In this document: piece after piece, positions 27,081 to 34,539 of the stretch
How positions within the stretch are numbered: position 1 is the first letter of the stretch
Layout of the letters: each line of letters opens with the position of its first letter
Assembly: GCA_016719165.1 (NCBI GenBank)
Contig: JADKAJ010000001.1
Location: 558,001-622,000 of the forward strand
Direction of reading: 5' to 3'
DNA from: Chitinophagaceae bacterium
GTDB taxonomy: Bacteria; Bacteroidota; Bacteroidia; Chitinophagales; Chitinophagaceae
Length of the DNA stretch: 64,000 nucleotides
Translations under genes and position numbers: made by a program
Notes under the pieces: model-generated
What the model was told of the DNA's origin: nothing
The model's database searches: none
Seen by the model: only the letters and a program-made list of their open reading frames with translations

Positions 27081-27936
27081 GAAACCCCAATACAGCCTTT
27101 ACCATCCTGTCTTTACCCTGCATATCTTTCTTCAACTCCGTTTGATAACCAGCAGACCGGAATATCGCTGTAGTGGCTTCTCCTAGATCTTCGTGTATTT
27201 CCAGGTAAACAGTTCCGCCTTTGTGCAGATGTAGTTTTCCAAATTCCGCAATCGCTTTATAAAAAACCAGTGCATCATTATCCGGTACAAACAGGGCCGT
27301 ATGCGGCTCATAATCCAGCACATTCGGCTGCATCGTTTCTTTCTCTTTTTGCGGTACATAGGGCGGATTGCTGACAATGATATCAAACGAGGGGAGTTGT
27401 GACCAGGTGCGTTGATCAAGAAAATCCAGGGGTACAAAATTTATAGCGGTTCCTAATGAAGCGGCATTTTTTTTAGCCACAGCTAATGCAGCATCACTTA
27501 CATCACAACTCCATACCACTGCTTTCCGTATCCTTCTTTTCAACGCAATGGGTATGCAGCCGCTGCCGGTTCCAATATCGAGTATTGTCAATTCATCTAC
27601 CGGGAATTTACAATTACTGATGATCCACTCCACCAGTTCTTCGGTTTCAGGTCTTGGTATCAGTACATTCTTATCAACAAAGAATTTCAACCCGCAAAAC
27701 CAGGATTCATTCAATACATATTGTACCGGTTCATGCGCCAGTAATCTTTTTGTGTATTGATGCAGCAAGTCTTCTTCTTTATCAGTGATGGCAGCATTTT
27801 TATACAGCATACGTTCTGCCTTTTTAGAGCCGGTCAGGTGCTCCATTACCCAATCAACCACCTGGCTGGCTTCTCCATCACTATAAACGGTTCTTAGCTG
27901 GCTCAACAAAAAATAAGTTGCTTCCTGCACTGTCAT
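27076..27936 (-). CDS. prmC: Release-factor glutamine methyltransferase
   Basis: The 286-residue enzyme methylates the GGQ glutamine of peptide-chain release factors with S-adenosylmethionine. Visible motifs are LIPRPETEELVEW, ILDIGTGSGCIPIAL (SAM site), DVSDAALAVAKKNA and the catalytic NPPY motif (IVSNPPYVPQ). I start at the ATG at 27936; a longer reading to 28197 would run through the heptamer repeats and overlap ribD. A -7 box lies 5 bp upstream. The stop codon and last codons lie inside the final copy of the adjacent repeat array. Confidence 0.93.
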   Translation of the reverse strand: MTVQEATYFLLSQLRTVYSDGEASQVVDWVMEHLTGSKKAERMLYKNAAITDKEEDLLHQYTKRLLAHEPVQYVLNESWFCGLKFFVDKNVLIPRPETEELVEWIISNCKFPVDELTILDIGTGSGCIPIALKRRIRKAVVWSCDVSDAALAVAKKNAASLGTAINFVPLDFLDQRTWSQLPSFDIIVSNPPYVPQKEKETMQPNVLDYEPHTALFVPDNDALVFYKAIAEFGKLHLHKGGTVYLEIHEDLGEATTAIFRSAGYQTELKKDMQGKDRMVKAVLGFR

Positions 27937-27941
27937 AGCGG

Positions 27942-27949
27942 CAAACTTA
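27942..27949 (-). promoter_or_regulatory. -7 box of prmC (TAAGTTTG)
   Basis: Matches the Bacteroidota TAnnTTTG consensus on the minus strand, 5 bp before the prmC ATG, implying a very short leader or none. Confidence 0.6.
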
Positions 27950-27959
27950 CGAAGGGAAA

Positions 27960-28022
27960 GTGGGAAGTAGGATGTAAGAAGTAGGATGTAAGAAGTAGGA
28001 AGTGGGAAGTAGGAAGTAAGCT
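27960..28022 (+). repeat. Nine GTRRGAA-type heptamers between prmC and ribD promoters
   Basis: Nine contiguous 7-bp units (GTGGGAA, GTAGGAT, GTAAGAA and variants) fill the space between the two divergent -7 boxes. No inverted arm was found beside them. Confidence 0.8.
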
Positions 28023-28026
28023 TAAC

Positions 28027-28034
28027 TATATTTG
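28027..28034 (+). promoter_or_regulatory. -7 box of ribD (TATATTTG)
   Basis: Exact TAnnTTTG match 10 bp before the GTG at 28045, which supports that GTG as the start. Confidence 0.6.
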
Positions 28035-28044
28035 CAGACTGATA

Positions 28045-29130
28045 GTGACAACTCACCAACAATATATGGATCGATGCCTTGAACTGGCAAAACGGGGAGC
28101 CGGTGCGGTGGCGCCTAACCCGATGGTGGGTGCCGTGCTGGTGCATCATGACCGCATCATCGGGGAAGGATGGCATAAAAAATTTGGCGAAGCACATGCA
28201 GAGGTCAATTGTATCGCATCGGTGAAGGAGGAAGACAGGGCCTTACTATCCCAATCAGTCTTATATGTTTCACTGGAACCCTGTTCACATTTTGGTAAAA
28301 CACCACCCTGTACAGACTTAATCATCCGGAATAAGATCCCAACCGTGGTGATCGGTTGCCGTGATCCTTTTAAAGAAGTGGACGGCAAAGGAATTGAAAA
28401 ACTGAAAGCAGCAGGAATAGAAGTGGTAACGGGAGTGCTGGAACAGGAGTGTAAAGAATTGAATAAGCGATTCTTTCTGTTCCATACCCGACAGTGGCCT
28501 TATGTTATTTTGAAATGGGCACAGACAGCGGATGGAAAGATGGCCCCCCCAACCCCCGCAAGGGGGGATTTGGCAGATCAACCGCAGCGATTGCTGATCA
28601 GTAATGAATACTCCAACCGGTTGGTGCATAAATGGCGGAGTGAAGAAGCCGCCCTATTGGTGGGAACGAATACCGCCTTACTGGATGATCCGGAACTGAC
28701 CACCCGGTTATGGCCGGGTAATTCGCCGGTACGACTGGTGATTGATTTAAATCTCCGGTTGCCGGTCTCGCTTAAATTATTTAACGGAGCAGTAAAGACA
28801 ATTGTCTTTAATACTATAAAGAAGGAGGAAAAGAAAAATCTTATTTATTATAAACTGGAGGACGGTAAAAAATTATTACCGCAGTTACTGACTGCCCTGT
28901 ATGAACTCAACATACAAAGTGTGCTGGTGGAAGGCGGGGCAACACTGCTGCAATCTTTTATTGAAGATGGGAACTGGGATGAAGCAAGGATCATTACGAA
29001 TGAAATAGTATTTATTACAAACGGGTTGGATGCACCCGTTTTGACAAATGCACATAAGACGGAAGAACAACAACTGTTATCAGATAAAATAGAAATTTAT
29101 AAACCGGGGAAACTGCCTGCTGCTCACTAA
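28045..29130 (+). CDS. ribD: Bifunctional riboflavin deaminase/reductase RibD
   Basis: The 361-residue enzyme carries out the second and third steps of riboflavin synthesis. The N-terminal deaminase has zinc motifs HAEVNC and PCSHFGKTPPC. The C-terminal reductase has WAQTADGKMA, SNEYSNRLVHKWRS and VEGGATLLQSF. I keep the GTG at 28045 because HQQYMDRC precedes the usual start of homology and a -7 box lies 10 bp upstream; ATG 28066 is the alternative. Residues about 167-180 (PPTPARGDLADQPQ) come from a C-rich/G-rich palindromic repeat and replace a short loop normally found before LLISNEYS. Reading frame is kept. Confidence 0.92.
   Translation: MTTHQQYMDRCLELAKRGAGAVAPNPMVGAVLVHHDRIIGEGWHKKFGEAHAEVNCIASVKEEDRALLSQSVLYVSLEPCSHFGKTPPCTDLIIRNKIPTVVIGCRDPFKEVDGKGIEKLKAAGIEVVTGVLEQECKELNKRFFLFHTRQWPYVILKWAQTADGKMAPPTPARGDLADQPQRLLISNEYSNRLVHKWRSEEAALLVGTNTALLDDPELTTRLWPGNSPVRLVIDLNLRLPVSLKLFNGAVKTIVFNTIKKEEKKNLIYYKLEDGKKLLPQLLTALYELNIQSVLVEGGATLLQSFIEDGNWDEARIITNEIVFITNGLDAPVLTNAHKTEEQQLLSDKIEIYKPGKLPAAH
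28543..28573 (+). repeat. C-run/G-run palindromic repeat inside ribD
   Basis: CCCCCC, ACCCCCGCA and GGGGGGAT form a hairpin-capable unit of a type seen in Bacteroidota spacers. Here it lies in frame within the reductase domain, in a surface loop. Confidence 0.6.
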
Positions 29131-29136
29131 CGACCA

Positions 29137-29742
29137 ATGGAAAACGACGCCTATTACAATACGATAGAAAAAACGGCTGTGGCTGAATACAAAGACAGGG
29201 GCAGCAAATTCCTGGCTTATGTATACCCGTTGAAAGAGGTAAGTGATTTTAAAGAAAAACTGGCGGGATTAAAAAAAGAACACCCCAAAGCCGTGCATCA
29301 TTGTTTTGCTTACCGGCTGGGGTTGGACGGTAACAATTACCGGGTGAGTGATGACGGCGAACCCTCGGGTACGGCAGGAAGGCCCATACTGGGACAGATA
29401 GACAGCAAACAACTGACCAATGTACTCATCGTGGTGGTGCGGTATTTTGGCGGCACTTTATTGGGTGTACCGGGACTGATCAATGCTTACCGCACGGCAG
29501 CCTCCCTTGCTCTGCAAATAACACCTGTGGTACAAAAACCCGTGCTGCTCCCTTACCGCCTGCAGTTTGATTATACGCAGATGAATGACGTGATGAAAGT
29601 GGTAAAGCATTTTGATTGTGCGGTACTGAAACAGGAAACTCAACTTTTTTGTACGATTGACATCGGGATACCAAAGAACCGATTAGATGAAGTATTGTTC
29701 CGGTTGAAAGAATTGAGAGGAGTGGAGGTGGAGAAATTTTAG
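29137..29742 (+). CDS. yigZ: YigZ/IMPACT-family protein
   Basis: The 201-residue protein contains the UPF0029/IMPACT N-terminal domain with its conserved block HHCFAYRLG, DDGEPSGTAGRPIL and VVVRYFGGTLLGVPGLINAYRTAA (two adjacent strands), then a DUF1949 C-terminal domain. Members are RNA-binding or translation-associated in some organisms, but the bacterial function is not settled. It starts 6 bp after ribD and is probably in the same operon. Length is normal. Confidence 0.9.
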   Translation: MENDAYYNTIEKTAVAEYKDRGSKFLAYVYPLKEVSDFKEKLAGLKKEHPKAVHHCFAYRLGLDGNNYRVSDDGEPSGTAGRPILGQIDSKQLTNVLIVVVRYFGGTLLGVPGLINAYRTAASLALQITPVVQKPVLLPYRLQFDYTQMNDVMKVVKHFDCAVLKQETQLFCTIDIGIPKNRLDEVLFRLKELRGVEVEKF

Positions 29743-29744
29743 TT

Positions 29745-29761
29745 TGTCGCCGGAAGCGACA
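29745..29761. repeat. Short hairpin after yigZ
   Basis: TGTCGC and GCGACA pair around CGGAA just after the stop. It resembles a common intergenic Bacteroidota repeat (continuing as AGACCAGGACTACGAA) and may serve as a transcript end. Confidence 0.45.
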
Positions 29762-29794
29762 GACCAGGACTACGAAAACTAATTCTTGCCCAAC

Positions 29795-30169
29795 TTATTT
29801 ATTCAAGGGCGGATTTAATATGTAAATAGCTATATGCTCCAATGCTTCTGCTTCTCTTTTACTTTCACATACTTCGATTTTCATTGAACATTTATTTTTA
29901 AGATAGTCAACTACTTTGTGCCTGTCGCTGAACATCTCCTTCTTTATCATCTTGCGGACTAAGGTATGCGTTGATTCATGTTTTAAATCGGTGCCAAACC
30001 TGATGTGAAATTTGTTTGTATTCCCGATGTAAAGCAATTCCTTTCTTTCGTTATAAATCATATAAACACCCATTACATTTTTTAATGCAGCAACATTAGC
30101 AAATGAAATAAAATCACTCGTATTCAGTTTTTCAAACTTGCCGGACAATTCATTTATTAATTTATGCAT
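29795..30169 (-). CDS. GIY-YIG domain protein
   Basis: The 124-residue protein has the GIY-YIG nuclease core: GVYMIY (residues 34-39), LLYIGNT (45-51), Arg57 in HIRFGT, and the late Glu/Asn region EALEHIAIYILNPPLN. Such compact single-domain members occur widely and may cut DNA or be inactive relatives. The catalytic Tyr, Gly, Arg and Glu positions are present. It stands alone between yigZ and the type I operon and is transcribed leftward. Substrate unknown. Confidence 0.75.
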   Translation of the reverse strand: MHKLINELSGKFEKLNTSDFISFANVAALKNVMGVYMIYNERKELLYIGNTNKFHIRFGTDLKHESTHTLVRKMIKKEMFSDRHKVVDYLKNKCSMKIEVCESKREAEALEHIAIYILNPPLNK

Positions 30170-30220
30170 TACTTTATTTTGAATTTACAGCCGCTTTCCC
30201 TTTCATCGTTTGACAGCACT

Positions 30221-30295
30221 TTGATTGATTTGATCTTTTGATCTCACTGATTATAGCAGTATTTTTTTTAGTCGTTATTTAATCACAAAAATCAT
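30221..30295. repeat. Empty 9-bp-period inverted arrays
   Basis: Left units TTGATTGAT, TTGATCTTT, TGATCTCAC, TGATTATAG (30221-30256) face TTTAATCAC and AAAAATCAT (30278-30295), whose complement reads ATGATTTTT, GTGATTAAA. The right arm closely matches the arms that bracket the GxxExxY gene at 33137. Confidence 0.55.
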
Positions 30296-30377
30296 AGCTC
30301 AGACACTTAACTCCCCCCACCATCCTTCGCTGAAGCTGCGGCTGGCAAGAACGCCTTTTGGCTCAAACTGCCATACA

Positions 30378-30395
30378 TCCCGATAGCTATCGGGA
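30378..30395. repeat. 18-bp perfect palindrome downstream of hsdS
   Basis: TCCCGATAGCTATCGGGA is fully self-complementary. It is 27 bp beyond the hsdS stop in the direction of transcription and could act as a transcript end or a genome-wide short palindrome. Confidence 0.6.
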
Positions 30396-30421
30396 CTAAC
30401 TCCTGCAAGCTTTGTCTATTA

Positions 30422-31549
30422 TTAAATGGTAGCTTTTTCATTTCTTGTTAGTTCTCCTTTAAATGCTCTCTGACTGAGTGAACCGTAAAGATTTTCCAGT
30501 TCAGTTAAGCTTTGTTGGTATTGGGTTTTGAGGGCTTCTGTTTTTTCTACGATTTGGGCAAATTGGGTTTGGAGTTCGATTGGGGGATAAATAATTTCTA
30601 TTTGCTCTAATCTGCCAACAGCAAGACCTGGCTGAGCTGCACCACTTGCGTATTTGTTTAAATTGATAATATCCAAAAGATAATAGAGCCAATAAGTTTC
30701 AAATTGCATTTTAGGTGAACAAACAACAGCATGCTCAGTAGCATGAAATTGACCTTTTGCAATTTTTACATTACCACATAGTGCACCTTGTCTGCCTATT
30801 AAAACAAAATCACCTTCGTGAGTATAGGTTTTTACATAACCTCTTAATCCATTTCCACCATAGCATGAGTAAAGTCCTTCACTAAATTCTGACTGAATAT
30901 CAGAAGCTATAACAAATTGGCCTGCTTTCATATGTGTGACCTTTCCAAGTTCTTTTGTTTCCCAACCCTTCTCATTCCTCACAGGGTCCCCAAACATCTC
31001 CAAAAACGTACTTTTTAAAAACACATCGAGCAGGCGGATGCTTTCTTTTCGTAGGCTTATCAGGTTTTCGGCTTTGCTTAAGAGCTTGGCTATGTGCAGT
31101 TGTTCGGAAAGGGGGAGAAGTAGAATTTCGAAATCTTCAATTGCTTTAGCGGAAATATTAGGTTGACCGCTACCATGAGCTTTTTTCTCAATTTTTGGTT
31201 TTAAAAACTTAAGAGTTTGAAGCAAATAATTGTTGTCAAGAACTGATTTATCTTTAATGACAAAGCAACCTACTCGTTGATTTTGATACCCAATTTCATC
31301 AGATGAGTAAATTCCATACTTACCTGTTGTTGCACCAGACATGGCAATCAAAATATCACCTTTCGATAGTTTGAACTGCTCAAATGCTTTGTCATATGGA
31401 GTTCTTATAGAATTTTCTGGTGTAACATAATTACCATTTATGTCAGATATGCGTATAACAGGAACTCCGTCTTCATTAAAGAGTTCGCTTTTAAAAGCAT
31501 ATCCATTTCTTACAGTGCAAATATTTCCTAATCTTTCAAACTTCATCAT
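30422..31549 (-). CDS. hsdS: Type I restriction specificity subunit HsdS
   Basis: The 375-residue subunit has two target-recognition half-domains (about 1-130 and 190-320), each followed by a helical spacer (EQLHIAKLLSKAENLISLRKE and LQTQFAQIVEKTEALKTQYQ regions). Each opens with a matching short motif (FERLGNICTVRNGYAF; WETKELGKVTHMKAGQF). It recognises a bipartite DNA site and directs HsdM and HsdR. Its start overlaps the hsdM stop by 4 bases (ATGA), so translation is coupled. It is the last gene of the operon. No second hsdS copy or inverting recombinase is seen. Confidence 0.93.
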   Translation of the reverse strand: MMKFERLGNICTVRNGYAFKSELFNEDGVPVIRISDINGNYVTPENSIRTPYDKAFEQFKLSKGDILIAMSGATTGKYGIYSSDEIGYQNQRVGCFVIKDKSVLDNNYLLQTLKFLKPKIEKKAHGSGQPNISAKAIEDFEILLLPLSEQLHIAKLLSKAENLISLRKESIRLLDVFLKSTFLEMFGDPVRNEKGWETKELGKVTHMKAGQFVIASDIQSEFSEGLYSCYGGNGLRGYVKTYTHEGDFVLIGRQGALCGNVKIAKGQFHATEHAVVCSPKMQFETYWLYYLLDIINLNKYASGAAQPGLAVGRLEQIEIIYPPIELQTQFAQIVEKTEALKTQYQQSLTELENLYGSLSQRAFKGELTRNEKATI

Positions 31550-33126
31550 ATCAACTCTTTTAATTCCGCCAAGCCTTTTTGAATATCGGCTTCAATGTTT
31601 TCCAGTTTTCCGAAAATCACCTTCGGTTTTTCATAGCTTACTTCTTCATACACTTCTTCTTTGTAGGTGCTCAGGTTCAGGTCGTAGTTGTTTTCTGTAA
31701 TTTCCTTTTTCGGCACCATAAAGTATTTCAGCTTTCGGTCCCCTTCGGCTGCGCTCAGGGTGACACGTTCTTTATATCTCTTAACGATGTCGGGCAAATC
31801 GCTTTCCGCAATTTTGTTTCGCTTATCGTCTAAGGTGTAGCCGTCTGCCTGCATATCGTAAAACCACACCTTGTTGGTTTCGCCACCTTTGGTAAAAATC
31901 AAAATGGCAGTGCTTACACCTGCATAGGGTTTAAATGCACCACTTGGCACGGCAATCACGGCTTTCAGTTCTGCTTTTTCAATAATCAGTTTCCGCACCG
32001 CTTCAAATGCTTTACCGCTGTTTTGTATTACACCACTTGGCACAATCACGGCAGCCGTTCCGCCCATTTTCAGCATATTAAAAATGCGTTCTACAAACAG
32101 CAGTTCAGTTTTGGTAGTGGGCAGTTTCAGCCCTTCGTTAATATCGCCTTTGTCAATATTGCCCGTAAAGGGCGGGTTCGCCATAATGATGTCGAACTGG
32201 CTGTCTTCGTTATAGCTTTTGCTCAGCGTGTCTTTGTAGTCAATTTTGGGTTCATCAATGCCGTGCATCATCATGTTCATTAACCCCAAACGCACCATGG
32301 TGGTGTCAATATCATAACCCACAAAACTTTGGTCGAGTATGTTTTTTACTTTTTGTGTAAGCACGGCACTGATGGCGGCACGTTCAAAACCGTCTTCATC
32401 TTTCTCTAATTTCTTCTTATCCTTCTGTCTTACCAAATCTGTAAGAATATATTGATAAGCACCTAACAGGAAACCGCCTGTTCCGCAGGCAGGGTCGGCA
32501 ATGCGTTGCCCCAATTGCGGAGCAACCAGTTCAGCCATCAGTTTTATGATATGTCTCGGAGTTCTAAACTGTCCGTTTTTACCTGCTGTGGCGATTTCAC
32601 TCAACAGCATTTCATATACATCACCCTGTATGTCCTGGAAAGCATGACCGCCTTCTGTAGCATCTTTTTCAATTTCCTTGAAAAGGTCTTCTACAATGTT
32701 GATGGCAGAAACCAGCAAACTGGCTTTGGGCATAATGAACACAGCATTGGCCATGTGTTTGGTGAAAAGTCCTTCGCCCGATGCTCCGTCCTGGATGGTT
32801 TTTAAAAACGGAAACACTTTCATTTGCACATGCATCAGCATTTCGTCTGCGGGCTTGTGTTTAAAAACACTCCAGCGCAATTCGTTTTTGTCAATGCTTT
32901 CGTTGCTGCCCGGTATCTGAAACTTGCCTTTGAAACGGCTGCTGTATTTTTCGCCTGTAAACTCGGCATCCCTTTCCCGTTTGGCTTCCAGATCGTCCAG
33001 GCGTTTCATGAAAATGAGATAAGTAATTTGCTCAATGGCCGTTAATGGGTTGGCAATGCCGCCTTCCCAAAAGTTTTGCCAGAGCTTGTCAATCAGCGAT
33101 TTTAATTGTGCGTTGTTTTGGAGCAT
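31546..33126 (-). CDS. hsdM: Type I modification methyltransferase HsdM
   Basis: The 526-residue N6-adenine methyltransferase has an HsdM N-terminal helical domain (about 1-130), SAM motif DPACGTGGFL and catalytic NPPF (MANPPFTGN). Residues around 455-465 (ERVTLSAAEGDRK) are encoded by a REP-like repeat at 31738-31764 that entered in frame between the methyltransferase core and the C-terminal helical region. Its start lies 6 bp after the arm of the GxxExxY-bearing element. Together with hsdS it forms the modification enzyme. Confidence 0.93.
   Translation of the reverse strand: MLQNNAQLKSLIDKLWQNFWEGGIANPLTAIEQITYLIFMKRLDDLEAKRERDAEFTGEKYSSRFKGKFQIPGSNESIDKNELRWSVFKHKPADEMLMHVQMKVFPFLKTIQDGASGEGLFTKHMANAVFIMPKASLLVSAINIVEDLFKEIEKDATEGGHAFQDIQGDVYEMLLSEIATAGKNGQFRTPRHIIKLMAELVAPQLGQRIADPACGTGGFLLGAYQYILTDLVRQKDKKKLEKDEDGFERAAISAVLTQKVKNILDQSFVGYDIDTTMVRLGLMNMMMHGIDEPKIDYKDTLSKSYNEDSQFDIIMANPPFTGNIDKGDINEGLKLPTTKTELLFVERIFNMLKMGGTAAVIVPSGVIQNSGKAFEAVRKLIIEKAELKAVIAVPSGAFKPYAGVSTAILIFTKGGETNKVWFYDMQADGYTLDDKRNKIAESDLPDIVKRYKERVTLSAAEGDRKLKYFMVPKKEITENNYDLNLSTYKEEVYEEVSYEKPKVIFGKLENIEADIQKGLAELKELI
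31738..31764 (-). repeat. REP-like repeat copy inside hsdM
   Basis: Read on the minus strand it is GTCACCCTGAGCGCAGCCGAAGG and then GGAC. The first 11 and last 10 bases match the forward unit of the array at 25943-27080. It encodes VTLSAAEGD in frame. Confidence 0.75.
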
Positions 33127-33132
33127 ATTGTC

Positions 33133-33588
33133 TGAACTATGATTCTTTTGATTTTTGTGATTGTGGCGATTTAAATTTTTTGTTGGTTAGGCGTTTGAAA
33201 TTTAAACTTGCTTCACCGAAATTGATTAGTAGTCCAATTTCAAGATTATATGCTTCGAGATAATTTATGGCTTGGGCAAAGTGGACATCTTCCAGTTTGG
33301 TAATTGCTTTCAGTTCCACTGAAATAAGCCCCTCTACGAGAAAGTCAACTCTTCTTGTTCCGATTTGCTCATCCCGATAATAAATAGGCATTTCAAATTC
33401 TCTTGAAAAAGCAATTCCTGCCAGAGCCATTTCTATCTCTAATGACCGCTGATAAATAACTTCCTGAAATCCGTTACCCAAGGTTTTGTGTACCGTCATG
33501 GCACAGCCTATGATTTTTGAGGTTAGCTCTGAATATTTGTAATTTTCGTTTATCATGGCAATCATTTAATCACAGAAATCATAGTTCA
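33133..33588 (-). mobile_element. IVS-like element 1: 9-bp-period inverted arms around a GxxExxY gene
   Basis: The arms begin with identical 12-mers TGAACTATGATT (33133-33144 and, inverted, 33577-33588), continued inward by TGATTnnnn-type nonamers. They enclose one gene (33137-33565). The outer ends are 6 bp from the hsdM start and 2 bp from the Bro-N stop, so the element fills the whole spacer of the operon. No transposase is present; mobility is inferred from structure. Confidence 0.5.
33137..33565 (-). CDS. GxxExxY family protein, copy 1
   Basis: The 142-residue protein carries the family signature GNGFQEVIY (Gly-x-x-Glu-x-x-Tyr) near residue 32 and a PD-(D/E)xK-like core: RRVDFLVEGLISVELKA with Asp, Glu and Lys in the nuclease arrangement. 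It ends with a conserved NYLxAYNLEIGLLINFGE block. Such proteins are small, often multicopy, and have unknown function. Here the gene lies inside inverted repeats between the Bro-N gene and hsdM, on the operon strand. Its last residues (KSPQSQKSKES) lie in the repeat arm. ATG 33556 is an alternative start. Confidence 0.88.
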   Translation of the reverse strand: MIAMINENYKYSELTSKIIGCAMTVHKTLGNGFQEVIYQRSLEIEMALAGIAFSREFEMPIYYRDEQIGTRRVDFLVEGLISVELKAITKLEDVHFAQAINYLEAYNLEIGLLINFGEASLNFKRLTNKKFKSPQSQKSKES

Positions 33589-33590
33589 AA

Positions 33591-34469
33591 CTATTTTCTT
33601 TTCTTCTTTTTCTTGTCCCCTTCATTCAATTGCAATGCTGTTTTGGCATTAAGAGAGGTAACTACTTTTTTGCCTGTTTTAGCTTCCAGTTCTTTGCGTG
33701 CAACTTTTGCAACATTACCGCCTTGCTTTGCTACCTTCTTGCTTTCTTCAAAATCTTTCGGGTTGGTGGCAGCAGAAATGTCTTTCGTTGACGCTTCAGC
33801 AAGCATGTTCAAAATGAGTTCGGTATTGGTCATGTTATCCCTCAGGTTTTCCTTTTTCAATCCTTTCAGGATTTTATATTCTTTGGTGGTTTTATCGCTC
33901 CAGGCTTTGGTAATTATATCGGTAAGTGTAGCAAACTGAACACCTTCTTTCAATCCCCTTTTTCCCCATTCGTCTGTCAGTTCTTTTCGAATCTCAATAC
34001 TCTTGAGGCGTTGATTTATCCAGTTTTCTGAATAACCCAATTGCATGTATTGTTCTAAAGCTCTATCGATAGAAAGTTCGGGGTCTTGCATTTCATCCAA
34101 TCGCTCTGAGGCTACCTGTGCCAGCCAAAGTTTAAAGGGTTCTGCTTTGGGCGATGGAATGGATTGTATCAGGCGGAAAAGTTGTTCGGTATCGGCTACA
34201 TCTGTTAGCCGCATTTTACCATCAGGAGCTTCCATTTTCAACTGGTTACAATTTGTAACCGTTTTATTTCCTTCCTTTAAAAGCCTGTGTTTTAAAACTT
34301 TCCAGTAGTTTCTGGCACCCTGATAGTTATTTTGGTTAGTCAGCACGGAAATCACATCTATAATAGAGATATACCATTTTTCTTGCTCAGCATCCCATAG
34401 AGACCTTACTTGTTTATCCTCAAAGACCTTTATTTCATTTTGTTTTCCCATTGCTTTGTTTGATTTCAT
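33591..34469 (-). CDS. Bro-N/DinD-like protein in the type I operon
   Basis: I start at the ATG at 34469 (292 residues) rather than the TTG at 34490. The N-terminal 110 residues match the Bro-N domain of phage antirepressors and DinD (IKVFEDKQVRSLWDAEQEKW, VADTEQLFRLIQSI), and the middle (ERLDEMQDPELSIDRAL, WINQRLKSIEIRKELTDEW) matches the DinD-like proteins often found beside type I systems. The tail is Lys-rich (KKKKRK). In E. coli DinD inhibits RecA filaments; for this family a role in controlling the restriction system is only inferred. Confidence 0.82.
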   Translation of the reverse strand: MKSNKAMGKQNEIKVFEDKQVRSLWDAEQEKWYISIIDVISVLTNQNNYQGARNYWKVLKHRLLKEGNKTVTNCNQLKMEAPDGKMRLTDVADTEQLFRLIQSIPSPKAEPFKLWLAQVASERLDEMQDPELSIDRALEQYMQLGYSENWINQRLKSIEIRKELTDEWGKRGLKEGVQFATLTDIITKAWSDKTTKEYKILKGLKKENLRDNMTNTELILNMLAEASTKDISAATNPKDFEESKKVAKQGGNVAKVARKELEAKTGKKVVTSLNAKTALQLNEGDKKKKKRK

Positions 34470-34478
34470 TTTTATTTC

Positions 34479-34538
34479 AAACCGTGACAATCCGTCACGG
34501 TTTCAATATTTATATCGGTTGTCCGATTTTTCGGACAA
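34479..34538 (-). promoter_or_regulatory. Two hairpins between hsdR and the Bro-N gene
   Basis: TTGTCCGA, four bases, TCGGACAA (34519-34538) directly follows the hsdR stop. AAACCGTGAC, loop AATCC, GTCACGGTTT (34479-34503) lies 9 bp before the Bro-N start. They could separate hsdR expression from the rest of the operon or act as operators. Confidence 0.5.
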
Positions 34539-34539
34539 T

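Noticed and set aside
27937..28197. N-terminal extension of prmC
   Set aside because: It is encoded by heptamer repeats (LTSYFPLP-type residues) and overlaps ribD; the -7 box fits the ATG at 27936.
29795..30169. Homing endonuclease of a mobile intron
   Set aside because: The GIY-YIG protein is a short stand-alone domain with no intron boundaries or DNA-binding domain.
32506..32805. Plus-strand frame opposite hsdM
   Set aside because: It overlaps conserved methyltransferase sequence and has no independent support.
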